Of a DNA stretch of 64,000 nt, positions 24,968-33,579 are shown in pieces (positions within the stretch are counted from its first letter, which is position 1; the number at the start of each line of letters is the position of its first letter). The notes beneath the pieces were generated by a model. That model was not told the origin of the DNA, did not search any database, and saw only the letters and a list, made by a program, of their open reading frames with translations. Source of the DNA: Acidimicrobiia bacterium (GTDB lineage Bacteria; Actinomycetota; Acidimicrobiia; Spongiisociales; ZC4RG35); contig JANQRA010000006.1 in the NCBI GenBank assembly GCA_028284765.1, positions 53,514 through 117,513 on the forward strand, written 5' to 3'. The position numbers were made by a program, and so were the translations under genes.

Positions 24968-25984
24968 ATGACACCGATCAAGGAGCTCATCCAACTCGGC
25001 TTTCCGTGGCAGGGGTTCGATCCTTTCATCTTCACCGTCCACCACGTTGACCACTACCCGACCGGAAACGATCAGCTCGGCCCGACGGAGCCGTTGCACG
25101 GGAGAAACCTCGGCTCGGATTTCTCGTACCAAGACGGCTGGAGCATGTACCACGGAGTTGTGGTTCCGGGATTCCCCCAACACCCGCACCGTGGCTTCGA
25201 GACCGTCACTGTCGTAAGGCAGGGATTCGTAGACCATTCGGACTCGCTGGGTGCGACTGCCCGGTACGGCGAGGGGGATGTGCAGTGGCTCACTACAGGC
25301 AGCGGAATCATGCACAGTGAGATGTTCCCTCTCCTCGAACCGGACAAGGAAAACCCGCTGGAGCTGTTCCAGATCTGGTTGAACCTCCCGCCTGAGTCCA
25401 AGATGGTCGATGCCTACTTCGGAATGCTCTGGGGTGAAGACATCCCAGACCTCTCACCGGCACCCGGGGTGAGTGTGAGCACTATTGCAGGCAGCTACGG
25501 GAATCAAACTCCCCCAAGTCCGCCACCCGACTCCTGGGCATCCCGGGCCGATAGTGATTTTGCTATCTGGTTGATACGACTCGAGCCCGGAGCGATGTGG
25601 GATCTGCCCCCTGCACGTCCCGGAACGAATCGAACCCTGTACACCTTCATCGGGGACGGCATCGACATCGGTGGAACCAAAGTGGCCAAGGATGTTGGGG
25701 CGCGAGTCGACCCCGAGGTATCCGTCACCCTTTCAAATGAGGGCGCACCAGGCGAGGTTCTCATGTTGCAAGGCCGACCGATCGACGCTCCGGTGTTTCA
25801 GCTTGGGCCTTTCGTGATGAACTCAGCCGAGGAGCTGCGACAAGCGGTCGACGATTACCACCGAACGCAATTCGGGGGTTGGCCATGGTCCCGGCCTGAC
25901 CCGGTTCACGATCGGACCGAGGGACGCTTCGCCCTGCATGCTGATGGCACTGTCGAGCATCGGAGCAGACAGGGCGTCAACTAG
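24968..25984 (+). CDS. Pirin family protein (bicupin)
   Basis: 338 residues. N-terminal cupin with the metal-binding HPHRGFETVT motif and the TTGSGIMHSEM segment of pirins, and a C-terminal pirin domain (about 195-330). Human and bacterial pirins bind iron; some have quercetin 2,3-dioxygenase activity and others act as regulators. The His pair for iron is present. I start at ATG 24968; a GTG two codons upstream is possible, and codons further upstream oppose the two-helix membrane protein. Role here unknown. Confidence 0.9.
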   Translation: MTPIKELIQLGFPWQGFDPFIFTVHHVDHYPTGNDQLGPTEPLHGRNLGSDFSYQDGWSMYHGVVVPGFPQHPHRGFETVTVVRQGFVDHSDSLGATARYGEGDVQWLTTGSGIMHSEMFPLLEPDKENPLELFQIWLNLPPESKMVDAYFGMLWGEDIPDLSPAPGVSVSTIAGSYGNQTPPSPPPDSWASRADSDFAIWLIRLEPGAMWDLPPARPGTNRTLYTFIGDGIDIGGTKVAKDVGARVDPEVSVTLSNEGAPGEVLMLQGRPIDAPVFQLGPFVMNSAEELRQAVDDYHRTQFGGWPWSRPDPVHDRTEGRFALHADGTVEHRSRQGVN

Positions 25985-25992
25985 GCTTTGGG

Positions 25993-26418
25993 GTGGTGAG
26001 CGAACTCACGTGGACACGTGTCGGTACTGCATGGAAGGCCGATGAGTACCGGATCGAGTTAGAACGGCCCGGACGGTGGGTCCTGATCGATGAGTCGACG
26101 CCTGGTGAGAGAGTCGAGGCTGATCCAGTTTCCGAAGACGGTGAGCTCGACACCCGCATCTACGGCGGGTCGCTGCGAAGGCTCAAAGCCGTCGCCCAGA
26201 ACATCGAGGCCACCAAACATGAGGCTTCGCTGAGGGCTCGGTATCTCAAGGTGGTGGCTGCCGGTGTGCTGCTGATCTTCCTTGCGTTGACTTCGCCTGA
26301 CGCCGTGAGTCTGTGGATAGCGTTCGGCCTGATCACAGTTGTCCTCTATCTGCTGACGAAGATCTCCGACCTCAGGTTCGGTCGTCGCTGGGACACCATC
26401 TACGAGAAGTACCAGTAA
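25993..26418 (+). CDS. Membrane protein of unknown function (two C-terminal helices)
   Basis: 141 residues starting at GTG 25993 or the next GTG 25996. TAGGCT at 25982-25987, overlapping the pirin stop, precedes it by five to eight bases, so it may be leaderless. The N-terminal 80 residues are soluble and polar with an acidic stretch (EADPVSEDGELD); two transmembrane helices are at about 85-105 and 108-122. A basic tail follows. No family is recognised. It is followed within eight bases by the hydrolase gene, probably cotranscribed. Confidence 0.6.
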   Translation: MVSELTWTRVGTAWKADEYRIELERPGRWVLIDESTPGERVEADPVSEDGELDTRIYGGSLRRLKAVAQNIEATKHEASLRARYLKVVAAGVLLIFLALTSPDAVSLWIAFGLITVVLYLLTKISDLRFGRRWDTIYEKYQ

Positions 26419-26425
26419 GTAGCTA

Positions 26426-27352
26426 GTGGTCCAGCCGATCCGCTCGGGGATGCTCGCCGTCGGCGACGGCCACGAGATTTATTGGGAAACGATCGGCAAC
26501 CCTCGAGGAGTGCCTCTCGTCTATCTGCACGGAGGCCCGGGCGGTGGTGCATCGGAAGGCATTCGGAGCTGGTTCGACCCGGAGAGGTACAACTACGTCA
26601 TCTTTGACCAACGTGGTTGCGGCAGAAGTCGACCTCTTGCGGAGCGCGACGATGTTGATCTCTCGCTCAACACAACCCACCATCTTGTTTCGGACATCGA
26701 GGCCCTCCGCGAGATGCTCGAGATCGAGTCCTGGTATGTGTTGGGTCTTTCGTGGGGGACCACGTTGGGCTTTGCATATGCCCAGCAGCATCGGGAGAGG
26801 GTCCGTGGCCTCGTGCTTGGGTCAGTGACAACGACAACTCCTTGGGAGGTCAGCTGGATCACCGAAGGGGTGGGGGCGATCTTCCCCGAGGCTTGGCATC
26901 AGTTCGCTACTCACGTCCCCATCCCATTGCGGAACCGTCCGTTGGTCGACGCATATGCGGAGCTCCTGATGGACGAGGATATGGCTGTCGTCGAGTCGGC
27001 GGCTCGGGAATGGTGCAGGTGGGAGGACACTCACGTCTCCCTCGCTCCGGGCCACCAACCGCATCCAAGCTTCAACGACCCTGCCTTTCGGATCCGGTTT
27101 GCCCGCCTAGTGACCCACTACTGGCGAAACTCCGCGTTCTACGAGGGAGAATCCTTGCTTGAAGGAACGGCACAGCTGAGTGGAATCCCGGGTGTCCTCA
27201 TCCACGGCCGATATGACGTGAGCGCACCGCTGGTTACCCCTTGGCGCATCTCGAAGATGTGGGACACGTCTGAGTTGGTTGTCATGGACGGTGGCCACAG
27301 CGATGCGAAGCTGCCGGACCTGGTGGCTGCTGCGATGGACAGCATGACCTAG
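26426..27352 (+). CDS. Proline iminopeptidase-like alpha/beta hydrolase
   Basis: 308 residues from a GTG start. The oxyanion region HGGPGGG (35-41), the DQRGCGRS strand-turn (61-68), nucleophile S109 in GLSWGTTLG and the C-terminal GRYD and GGHSD segments supply a catalytic triad of the S33 peptidase family (Pip). Such enzymes release N-terminal proline from peptides in the cytosol; related hydrolases act on other esters or amides. Length fits the family. The stop overlaps the convergent membrane-protein stop (CTAG, 27349-27352). Confidence 0.88.
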   Translation: MVQPIRSGMLAVGDGHEIYWETIGNPRGVPLVYLHGGPGGGASEGIRSWFDPERYNYVIFDQRGCGRSRPLAERDDVDLSLNTTHHLVSDIEALREMLEIESWYVLGLSWGTTLGFAYAQQHRERVRGLVLGSVTTTTPWEVSWITEGVGAIFPEAWHQFATHVPIPLRNRPLVDAYAELLMDEDMAVVESAAREWCRWEDTHVSLAPGHQPHPSFNDPAFRIRFARLVTHYWRNSAFYEGESLLEGTAQLSGIPGVLIHGRYDVSAPLVTPWRISKMWDTSELVVMDGGHSDAKLPDLVAAAMDSMT

Positions 27353-28170
27353 GGGACATCGTCTCCGAACACTCGAAGCGACATGACGTTTTGCTCGATC
27401 TCGATGCTCCATTGATGTTCGCCGAGTGACCAAGTTGCCTGATGCTCGACATCGACGAAATCGCCCAGGACACCTCCGCCGAGGCCCTCCTCCCGGTAGC
27501 TGTCGAGACAGTCCTGGCTGTACGGAGCCACCACGAAACAGAGGTGGATGTACATGCTGTCCGTTGCGGCGCCGGAGAGCTGACCAGTGGCCAAGAGCCC
27601 ATACATCGCCCGAGATTCATCGTCGTAGGCACCGATGAGTCGACCCCACTCGCCAAACCGATAGACAAAGGCGTCGTATTCACCTGGTTCGGTTTGGTGG
27701 GTCAAACCTCGTTGGATGCGGGGCAGGCCATCGACGGTGTTCCAGAGGTCTGGCACGTCTTCCACGTACACACCAAGAGAGCCTGCGGCGGGAGGGATGG
27801 GTTGTTCCACCTCAGGCTGCGATGCCAGCGATGGAATTGTCGGCTGCTCGTCCCCTCCAATAGAGGACAGGACCGTTACGAGGACTATGACGCCTACCGC
27901 TCCTGCGGCCCCGAGGGTGACCCTCCTCCATCCTTCCACGAGGGTTGTCATCAACAAGAAGATGATCGATAGGACCAACCACCAAGAGAGAAAGCCGATG
28001 GCCCCGACGATCAACAGGATCATCGAGACGAGGTAGACGGTGCCTACGTAGTTGACGGATAGGTCTTTCCGAAACCGCGGCGGGACCAACGGCAGCTCCG
28101 GAGTCGGTTCCGCCTCCAGTACTGGACTGTCTTCAGTGGGTTCTTCAACCCATTCCACTTCTTGGTCCAT
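27349..28170 (-). CDS. Membrane protein of unknown function with outer C-terminal domain
   Basis: 273 residues. An acidic and proline-rich N-terminus (1-35), three hydrophobic segments (about 42-62, 64-78 and 86-103), then a soluble domain (about 125-273) with two cysteines and the strand-rich SLGEHQWSIEIEQNVMSLRVFG ending. No family recognised. It is divergent from the VOC gene at 28232 and overlaps the hydrolase stop by four bases. Confidence 0.62.
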   Translation of the reverse strand: MDQEVEWVEEPTEDSPVLEAEPTPELPLVPPRFRKDLSVNYVGTVYLVSMILLIVGAIGFLSWWLVLSIIFLLMTTLVEGWRRVTLGAAGAVGVIVLVTVLSSIGGDEQPTIPSLASQPEVEQPIPPAAGSLGVYVEDVPDLWNTVDGLPRIQRGLTHQTEPGEYDAFVYRFGEWGRLIGAYDDESRAMYGLLATGQLSGAATDSMYIHLCFVVAPYSQDCLDSYREEGLGGGVLGDFVDVEHQATWSLGEHQWSIEIEQNVMSLRVFGDDVP

Positions 28171-28219
28171 GACATTCGAGTTATCGGCAGATCAGGCTGG
28201 AAGCCGTAGCCGTCAGGCC

Positions 28220-28225
28220 TACGAT
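28220..28225 (+). promoter_or_regulatory. -10 box of a leaderless VOC gene
   Basis: TACGAT is followed by exactly six bases and the ATG at 28232. It supports this start over longer in-frame options. A TGGAA-like -35 near 28198 is weak. Confidence 0.55.
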
Positions 28226-28231
28226 CTCTCG

Positions 28232-28618
28232 ATGCTCCCTGTCGATTCAATGGTGACTTTTCTGAAAGTGGACGATCTCGGTGTTTCTTCGACTTTCTAT
28301 GGAGAGCTTCTTGGTCTCGAACTAGTCCTCGACCAGGGGGGTTGTCTCATCTATCGGCTGACCGACGAGGCATTCCTCGGGGTGTGCGAAAGGCCCGGAG
28401 AAGTGGCCTCGAACGTGATTGTGACCATCGTGACCGATGAGGTCGATCAATGGCACAAGAAGGTCGAGCTGGCCGGCATCACTACTGATGGTCCGCCCCG
28501 GGACAACGGCGAGTACCGCATCTACCACTTTTTCTTCAACGATCCTGATGGGCACTCCCTCGAGGTGCAGCGATTCTGGGACGAGTCCTGGTCTTCAGCG
28601 ATCGATGTCAGCACGTAG
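28232..28618 (+). CDS. VOC family protein
   Basis: 128 residues: MVTFLKVDDLGVSSTFYGEL opens a glyoxalase-fold module, and YRIYHFFFNDPDGHSLEVQRF closes it with the usual final glutamate (E in LEVQRF). Family members are metal-dependent lyases, dioxygenases or binding proteins; substrate not inferable. An inner ATG at 28250 is possible, and codons upstream to 28052 oppose the divergent membrane protein and are rejected. Its stop overlaps the -10 box of the next gene. Confidence 0.83.
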   Translation: MLPVDSMVTFLKVDDLGVSSTFYGELLGLELVLDQGGCLIYRLTDEAFLGVCERPGEVASNVIVTIVTDEVDQWHKKVELAGITTDGPPRDNGEYRIYHFFFNDPDGHSLEVQRFWDESWSSAIDVST

Positions 28619-28621
28619 GCT
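28616..28621 (+). promoter_or_regulatory. -10 box overlapping the VOC stop codon
   Basis: TAGGCT, whose first three bases are the VOC stop, lies six bases before the ATG at 28628: a leaderless arrangement that places a promoter inside the gene boundary. Confidence 0.5.
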
Positions 28622-28627
28622 CAGCTG

Positions 28628-28834
28628 ATGGCCGACCACACCCCTGACCCCGATTCCCCCGGCTGGTACGACGATCCCGAGGGTCACAAAGGGATGGAGC
28701 GCTATTGGAACGGCTCAGCTTGGAGCGGTGCCCCACGCTCGAAACCCCCGAGTCTGGAGTGGTCAGGCGTGGTAACGATCATCGTCGGCACGATCTTGTT
28801 GTCGGCCCTCGCATGGTGGCTGTTCCTAACTTGA
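28628..28834 (+). CDS. DUF2510 domain membrane protein
   Basis: 68 residues. DUF2510 motif at 10-36 (PGWYDDPEGHKGMERYWNG) with a final W, followed by one transmembrane helix (46-66). DUF2510 is almost confined to Actinobacteria and is usually a small membrane-proximal beta-motif, function unknown. The stop abuts the next gene start by eight bases. It probably lies in one unit with the decarboxylase, by spacing only. Confidence 0.85.
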   Translation: MADHTPDPDSPGWYDDPEGHKGMERYWNGSAWSGAPRSKPPSLEWSGVVTIIVGTILLSALAWWLFLT

Positions 28835-28841
28835 TGCGCTC

Positions 28842-30329
28842 ATGAGAGTTGAGCGGCCTGAGCCCGTGAGGGACCTCGACTGGAGTCCTGACAAGGCCTC
28901 CGAGCTTGCCACCTCTGTCGGCGACATCTGGGCGGAGTGGCTTGAGGCGCTTCCGGAGCTTCCTGTTGCCCGCCACGCGCGAAGCGATGAGGTTCGCGCA
29001 GCCGTAGGCATCGAGATTCCCGCCTCAGGAATGGGACTCGCAGACCTCGATGGCCATCTCCGCGACGTCGTCTTCAAACACTCGATGTACCCGGGCCATC
29101 CTGGCTTTCTGGCCTACGTGAGCGGTTCGGGCACGGTGCCCGGGGCCGCGGCTGACCTACTGGCATCTGCCATCAATCAGAATTCTGGAGGGTGGCGGTT
29201 GTCGCCGGCCGCAAGCGAGATCGAAGAGCACCTCGTCCAGTGGTTCGCTCGCAAGTTCGGGATGCCTGCAGGCTCCACCGGTTTCATTGCGACCGGAGGT
29301 GCGATGGCCAACCTCGTCGGCGTCCAGCTTGCGCGACTGAAGAAGGCAGGCTGGGACGTTCGAGAAGAAGGCGTGAGGGGAGGGCCCCAGCTGCGGCTCT
29401 ATGTGTCCACGGAGACTCACGTGACAGTCGATCGTGCCGCGGAAGTCGCAGGCATAGGTCGAGCGGGTGTCGTGCATATTCCTGTCGACCATGACCTTCG
29501 GATGGACATGGCAGGTTTGAGACAAGCGATCGAGGCTGACATCGAAAACGGGATGCGGCCGATCGGCGTAGTCGGAACCGCCGGCACGACGGGTACCGGG
29601 TCGATCGACCCTCTGGCAGCCATCGCAGACATCTGTGATGAGTTCGACTTGTGGTTCCACGTCGACGCCGCATACGGAGGGGCAGCGGCTCTCACAGAGG
29701 AGTTGTCGCCTCAGTTTTTGGGAATCGAGCGAGCAGACTCGTTGGGGTTCGACCCGCACAAATGGCTCTACACGCCTATCGCCGGAGCTTGTGTCATCGT
29801 GCGTGACCCTGAAGTGTTGGGTGAGGCCTTCGGGCTACAAGCTTCATACGTTCTGGAAGGCGAGGAGCACACAGGCTGGGGGAGGGACATGGCGTTCCTC
29901 AGCCCGAACTTCACCAGGCAATTCTCCGCATTCAAGATCTGGGTCTCGCTGCTGGCCCACGGCTGGGACGCCTTTGAGCGGAGGATCGTTCACGATGTGG
30001 AGTTGACGAAGTACCTCCAATCCCTGGTCGAGGAGCATCCAGAGCTCGAGCTGGTGTCTCCACAGCGGTTGTCGATCGCAACCTTTAGATACGTGCCGAC
30101 TGATCTCCCTATCTCGGACGACCGAGAGTCCTACCTAGACGATCTCAACGAGAAGATCATGTACGACCTCGAGTTTCAGGGAAAGGTTTACCCCTCAAAC
30201 GCCGTGGTCAACGGGACGTTTGCAATCCGGAGCTGCATCGTGAATTTCAGGACGGAAGCGGAACAGATGGAGACTCTCGTACAGGAGACCGTGAGATTCG
30301 GGCGGGAACGCCACGCCCAAACGAGCTAG
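28842..30329 (+). CDS. PLP-dependent group II decarboxylase (aromatic-L-amino-acid type)
   Basis: 495 residues. PLP-lysine K307 in DPHKWL, PLP-contacting D275 in HVDAAYGG and stacking H193 in TETHVTVDRA are present; the N-terminus contains the YPGHPGFLAYVSGSG region of the DDC family. It is of typical length and probably forms a dimer. Substrate may be an aromatic amino acid, glutamate-like or other; the sequence does not decide. The start is eight bases after the DUF2510 stop. Its stop shares CTAG (30326-30329) with the convergent NTF2-like gene. Confidence 0.9.
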   Translation: MRVERPEPVRDLDWSPDKASELATSVGDIWAEWLEALPELPVARHARSDEVRAAVGIEIPASGMGLADLDGHLRDVVFKHSMYPGHPGFLAYVSGSGTVPGAAADLLASAINQNSGGWRLSPAASEIEEHLVQWFARKFGMPAGSTGFIATGGAMANLVGVQLARLKKAGWDVREEGVRGGPQLRLYVSTETHVTVDRAAEVAGIGRAGVVHIPVDHDLRMDMAGLRQAIEADIENGMRPIGVVGTAGTTGTGSIDPLAAIADICDEFDLWFHVDAAYGGAAALTEELSPQFLGIERADSLGFDPHKWLYTPIAGACVIVRDPEVLGEAFGLQASYVLEGEEHTGWGRDMAFLSPNFTRQFSAFKIWVSLLAHGWDAFERRIVHDVELTKYLQSLVEEHPELELVSPQRLSIATFRYVPTDLPISDDRESYLDDLNEKIMYDLEFQGKVYPSNAVVNGTFAIRSCIVNFRTEAEQMETLVQETVRFGRERHAQTS

Positions 30330-30742
30330 AGCGGGTCGTTGTCGCGGTCGGGATTGGCGAGGTTGTGTTTCCAGGTCACATTCAGAATCCGCCATTCACC
30401 GCGGGCCTTGACGACGTGCAGAAAATCGATCCACTTCGTGGAGTAGACGCGCACCGAAGCCATTCCCTCTGTCACATCATCGATGAACAGCTCATACTCA
30501 GTGTTCTCCTCTCGGCTTTGCCCAGACGCGGCCCAGTCGACCATCAGCTGCGGGGTCACCCAGTTGAGCTGGTCGACACCGCCTTCGCTGAAGTACCGGC
30601 GTTTCAAGGCCTCGGGGTGATAAGCCTTGGCATGACGGTCCGGATCACCGTCGACCCAGCCGAACAGGTAGTCGAGGGCTGCGGCCTCGATCGCATCGAG
30701 GTCTTCTTTCGATGTCTGGGTTTGGGGGATCACAGTTGCCAT
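30326..30742 (-). CDS. NTF2-like protein (SnoaL/lumazine-binding type)
   Basis: 138 residues with the NTF2 fold pattern: LDAIEAAALDYLFGWVDGDP at the N-terminus, Tyr-His pair (AYHPEALKRRYF), and strands VRVYSTKWIDFLHVVKARGEW plus WRILNVTW. These cone-shaped proteins bind or transform small hydrophobic ligands. A strong AGGAG site overlaps the upstream gene stop, so it is translated from the TetR-hydrolase/GT operon and may act on the same substrate. Confidence 0.85.
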   Translation of the reverse strand: MATVIPQTQTSKEDLDAIEAAALDYLFGWVDGDPDRHAKAYHPEALKRRYFSEGGVDQLNWVTPQLMVDWAASGQSREENTEYELFIDDVTEGMASVRVYSTKWIDFLHVVKARGEWRILNVTWKHNLANPDRDNDPL

Positions 30743-30751
30743 CTTGAGCTC

Positions 30752-32869
30752 CTAGATCAGTGCTGCGATGCTCGCAGCAGCGCGGCGGGCGCCGTCGGTC
30801 TCGACTTCCAAGTAGCTGGCTCCTTCTTCGATCGCGCGGCCCGCAGTCTCTCCCAAGCTGTCGGGGTCGAGGTCTGAGAATTCCATGAAGTGTCCAGCCC
30901 GATAACGATCGAGTCGTGTGCGTACGTGGAAGTTCTGTTCGAAGTGGTTGCGCAGCGGTATGTAGATAAAGGGGGTCTGGGTGGCGGTCAGCTCCATCGT
31001 CGTGGTCAGGCCACCCTGGACGATCGCTAGATCACATGCGGCGAGGTGCCGGTAAAGGCGATCTACGTATGCGCGGTATTCGACACCTTCGACTTGCGGA
31101 AGGGAGTTTGGATCGATCCTCGGGCCGGTGACCATGATCATTCTCAAGCATGGGATCGCGGCCTTCATCTCCGAATGGGATTTGGCTATGCGCTCGAGCA
31201 ACGAGACACCGACACCGGACCCACCGACGGAGACGATGCAGACCTTCTCGCCGGGTGCGTAGCCAAGATCTTCACGCAGCTTCTCTTTTGTGCCGAGATC
31301 GCGAGGGTCGAAACCGGTGACGTATCCGGAGAATTCGAAGTTCTCCTCGGTCCAGTCACGGATCTGGGGGAGGCCGGGGCCAAAGCTTCGGTCGATGATG
31401 TCTTCGGGAGACCCGACGAAAATCGATCTGTCTCGGACTCGTGGATAGCGAGCGATCTGTTCGATCATCTCGGCGTTGTAGTCGGCCGCGACGAAGGCTT
31501 CCCTAACTCCGCCCGAGTCCATGGGCACCCAGCCAACGAAGTCTGTCATCCATGCCATCGGAGCCTTCTTGACCTCTGGGTTCTCGTGCAGGTGATAGTC
31601 GAGCTCCCATGCTTCATCGGCGATGACCAGGTCGTACAGGCCCTCAGCGACAACCTCATCGAAGACCATGAAGTTGGCATTGAGGATCTCGTCCATGTTT
31701 CGAATCGCCTGGAAGGCATGAAGGTCGTGTTCCCCGGACTCTGACTCGATGTGCCCGGACTCACTAGCGAGGTACTCCGACGCCGGATGGATGCTCTCTT
31801 CAGCTGCATCGAGGACTCTGGTGACGGGGTCCTGGGCGAGCCATTCGATATGAAGGTCCGGTTCGAGCAACTTCAGTTCCTGAGCGATCGCCAGATCACG
31901 CCGGGCGTGGCCCAAACCGATTGGCGAGGAGACAAATAGGGCCTTCTTGGGTCTAGTGAGCCCGATGTGCCAGCGAGCTTCCTCCCGACGCAACCCATAG
32001 AGGCGGTCGACGAAGTGTCGAATCGCCTTGTTTACCCGCACCGGGTAGCGAGCTTGAGGGAGGTGGCCTGCCCCTTCGATCAGGAGGAGTTCTGAGTTGG
32101 GAACAATGTCCGCGAGAACCTCGGAGCTCTCGCAGGGGAGGATTCGGTCGTCAGTGCCGTGGATTATCAGTGCCGGTGCGATGAGATTTCTCAGACCGGC
32201 CTCGATCTTCTCGATGTCGATTGACGGTGGGGCGCTTGATTGGAGAGCGATCTGTTCCCCCGTAGTTTCCAATGCCCAAGCAACCATGTCGTCAAAGAGC
32301 TTGGTGCTGCGAGGGTCCGACGCACATTGTGCAAAGAAGAATCTAACGAAGTCTTCCCAGTCCTCCCTCCAGTGGTGGATGTTGTACTTGAACCAACCTT
32401 CTGGTCTTCCGTTCGGTGGATCCATCATGCCGGAAAGGGCTTCCTCACGTTCCGGGGCTGTGATTCCCCACGGATGTGCAGCTCCGATGGCCACAAATCC
32501 ATCTACGCGCTCCGGGTGCAACGCGGCAAGGGCCGCCACCAAGCCGCCGCCCATTGACAGTCCGAGCGCGACGCAGGTCCCAGTTCCTGTCTCGTCCAAC
32601 ACCGCTACGGCGTCTTCGATCAATTCCGCCGCACTCATGCGGCCAGGATCCTCGGTTCGGCTCGACTTGCCGTTGCCCACCGGATCGAACGTGATCACTC
32701 GATAGTGCCGAGACAGATAGGGGATCTGCATCTTCCAGTGACGTGAATGGACGATCTGCCACGTGGGGTTCAAAAGCAAGGTGGGCCCGGTGTTTTCGTA
32801 GACCTCGTAATGGAGTTGGGCGCCGTTCCGTTCCAGGCAACCTTCTCGGTCTGGGTATCTAGCCCTCAT
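30752..32869 (-). CDS. Alpha/beta hydrolase fused to GT-B glycosyltransferase
   Basis: 705 residues in one frame. Residues 1-300 are an alpha/beta hydrolase: nucleophile S105 in GLSMGGG, Asp near 240-241 (HGTDDR), His269 (GAGHLP). Residues 308-705 are a GT-B glycosyltransferase of the UGT/MurG type, with the N-terminal PIGLGHARRDLAIAQ glycine-rich loop, a C-terminal SVGGSGVG strand and the nucleotide-sugar contact region IVQGGLTTTMELTATQTPF. Both parts look complete and catalytic, so one chain could hydrolyse an ester and glycosylate the product, or vice versa. The start overlaps the TetR stop (TGATG). Cargo or natural substrate unknown; a fused hydrolase-glycosyltransferase is unusual. Confidence 0.85.
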   Translation of the reverse strand: MRARYPDREGCLERNGAQLHYEVYENTGPTLLLNPTWQIVHSRHWKMQIPYLSRHYRVITFDPVGNGKSSRTEDPGRMSAAELIEDAVAVLDETGTGTCVALGLSMGGGLVAALAALHPERVDGFVAIGAAHPWGITAPEREEALSGMMDPPNGRPEGWFKYNIHHWREDWEDFVRFFFAQCASDPRSTKLFDDMVAWALETTGEQIALQSSAPPSIDIEKIEAGLRNLIAPALIIHGTDDRILPCESSEVLADIVPNSELLLIEGAGHLPQARYPVRVNKAIRHFVDRLYGLRREEARWHIGLTRPKKALFVSSPIGLGHARRDLAIAQELKLLEPDLHIEWLAQDPVTRVLDAAEESIHPASEYLASESGHIESESGEHDLHAFQAIRNMDEILNANFMVFDEVVAEGLYDLVIADEAWELDYHLHENPEVKKAPMAWMTDFVGWVPMDSGGVREAFVAADYNAEMIEQIARYPRVRDRSIFVGSPEDIIDRSFGPGLPQIRDWTEENFEFSGYVTGFDPRDLGTKEKLREDLGYAPGEKVCIVSVGGSGVGVSLLERIAKSHSEMKAAIPCLRMIMVTGPRIDPNSLPQVEGVEYRAYVDRLYRHLAACDLAIVQGGLTTTMELTATQTPFIYIPLRNHFEQNFHVRTRLDRYRAGHFMEFSDLDPDSLGETAGRAIEEGASYLEVETDGARRAAASIAALI

Positions 32870-33453
32870 CAGATTGCCTCCTCGGCCCGTCTGATCTCCT
32901 CGCCCAGTCGGCGCAGTGCTTCTCGGAATGGCACGAGATCTGACTCCATGTCGGACAGGATCAGAGCTTCGGCCCCAATGAATGCTGCAGAAATGAGCGC
33001 AGACACATGAACTGGGTCCATGCCACCGAAGTTCATGCCTTTCGCCTGCGCTTCGCTAGCGATCTCGGTGAGAAGTCCCGACCAGTCGCCATAGATGACA
33101 TTGATCTCTTTCCTGATCGACTCAGAACTCCATCCCGCTGCCGTCATCTCCATCAGCACCCGGACGTAGCCAGACTCGATGTCCTCGTCGAAGAAATCAC
33201 AAGCGAGATCCCACCTCTTCCACAAGGGGATTTGGCTGAGGAACATCTCCCGCTGTCGGTCGAGAGCCTTCTCGTTCTCAGAGCGGAGTAGTGCGAGTAT
33301 GAGTTCGTCCTTTGACCCGAAGTGGTAGTGGATCTGTGACAAAGGGACTTCGGCCTGATCCGCGACGCCTCTTGTCGACACTGCCGCGTAACCGTCTGCC
33401 AGCAAGCGCTCTCGGGCTGCTTCGAGGATTCTTGTCTTCGTTGATTCGCTCAT
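32869..33453 (-). CDS. TetR/AcrR-family regulator
   Basis: 194 residues from ATG 33453. N-terminal TetR HTH at about 8-54: STKTRILEAARERLL, ADQAEVPLSQIHYHFGSKDEL. C-terminal ligand-binding domain follows. The gene is first in an operon with the hydrolase-glycosyltransferase fusion and NTF2-like protein; stop and next start overlap. A perfect palindrome (33465-33480) lies at the transcription start of its own promoter, so autorepression lifted by a small ligand is likely. An in-frame ATG further upstream would lie across the promoter and is rejected. Confidence 0.9.
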   Translation of the reverse strand: MSESTKTRILEAARERLLADGYAAVSTRGVADQAEVPLSQIHYHFGSKDELILALLRSENEKALDRQREMFLSQIPLWKRWDLACDFFDEDIESGYVRVLMEMTAAGWSSESIRKEINVIYGDWSGLLTEIASEAQAKGMNFGGMDPVHVSALISAAFIGAEALILSDMESDLVPFREALRRLGEEIRRAEEAI

Positions 33454-33464
33454 CTTATCTTCGT

Positions 33465-33480
33465 TCGGTCGATCGACCGA
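33465..33480 (-). promoter_or_regulatory. Palindromic operator TCGGTCGATCGACCGA of the TetR operon
   Basis: A perfect 16-base palindrome at 33465-33480, about eight bases downstream of the -10 box and 12 bases before the TetR start. The position, at +1 of the inferred mRNA, is suited to repression. No second copy was noticed elsewhere in the window. Confidence 0.75.
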
Positions 33481-33487
33481 TGTGAGA

Positions 33488-33516
33488 AAGATACGAGTTG
33501 CCTTCGGATCTGTCAA
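33488..33516 (-). promoter_or_regulatory. Promoter of the TetR operon
   Basis: On the minus strand TTGACA (33516-33511), 17-base spacer and TATCTT (33493-33488). Good consensus match, followed directly by the palindrome. It drives TetR, the fusion gene and the NTF2-like gene. Confidence 0.7.
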
Positions 33517-33529
33517 CCGGTCCGCGCAC

Positions 33530-33563
33530 ACCTGGAGCCCGCCTGAGTAGGCGGGCTCCAGGT
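33530..33563. terminator. Strong GC-rich hairpin, terminator of the ABC/two-component operon
   Basis: ACCTGGAGCCCGCC pairs with its complement GGCGGGCTCCAGGT, a 14-bp perfect stem with a six-base loop (33544-33549). It lies just after the permease stop at 33580 on the minus strand and before the TetR promoter, so it separates two units. No U-tract, as in many actinobacterial terminators. Confidence 0.75.
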
Positions 33564-33579
33564 CTTCGAGACGTCTAGC

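Noticed and set aside
28052..28231. N-terminal extension of the VOC protein
   Set aside because: Overlaps the divergent membrane protein and lacks VOC sequence; the -10 box at 28220 supports the later start.
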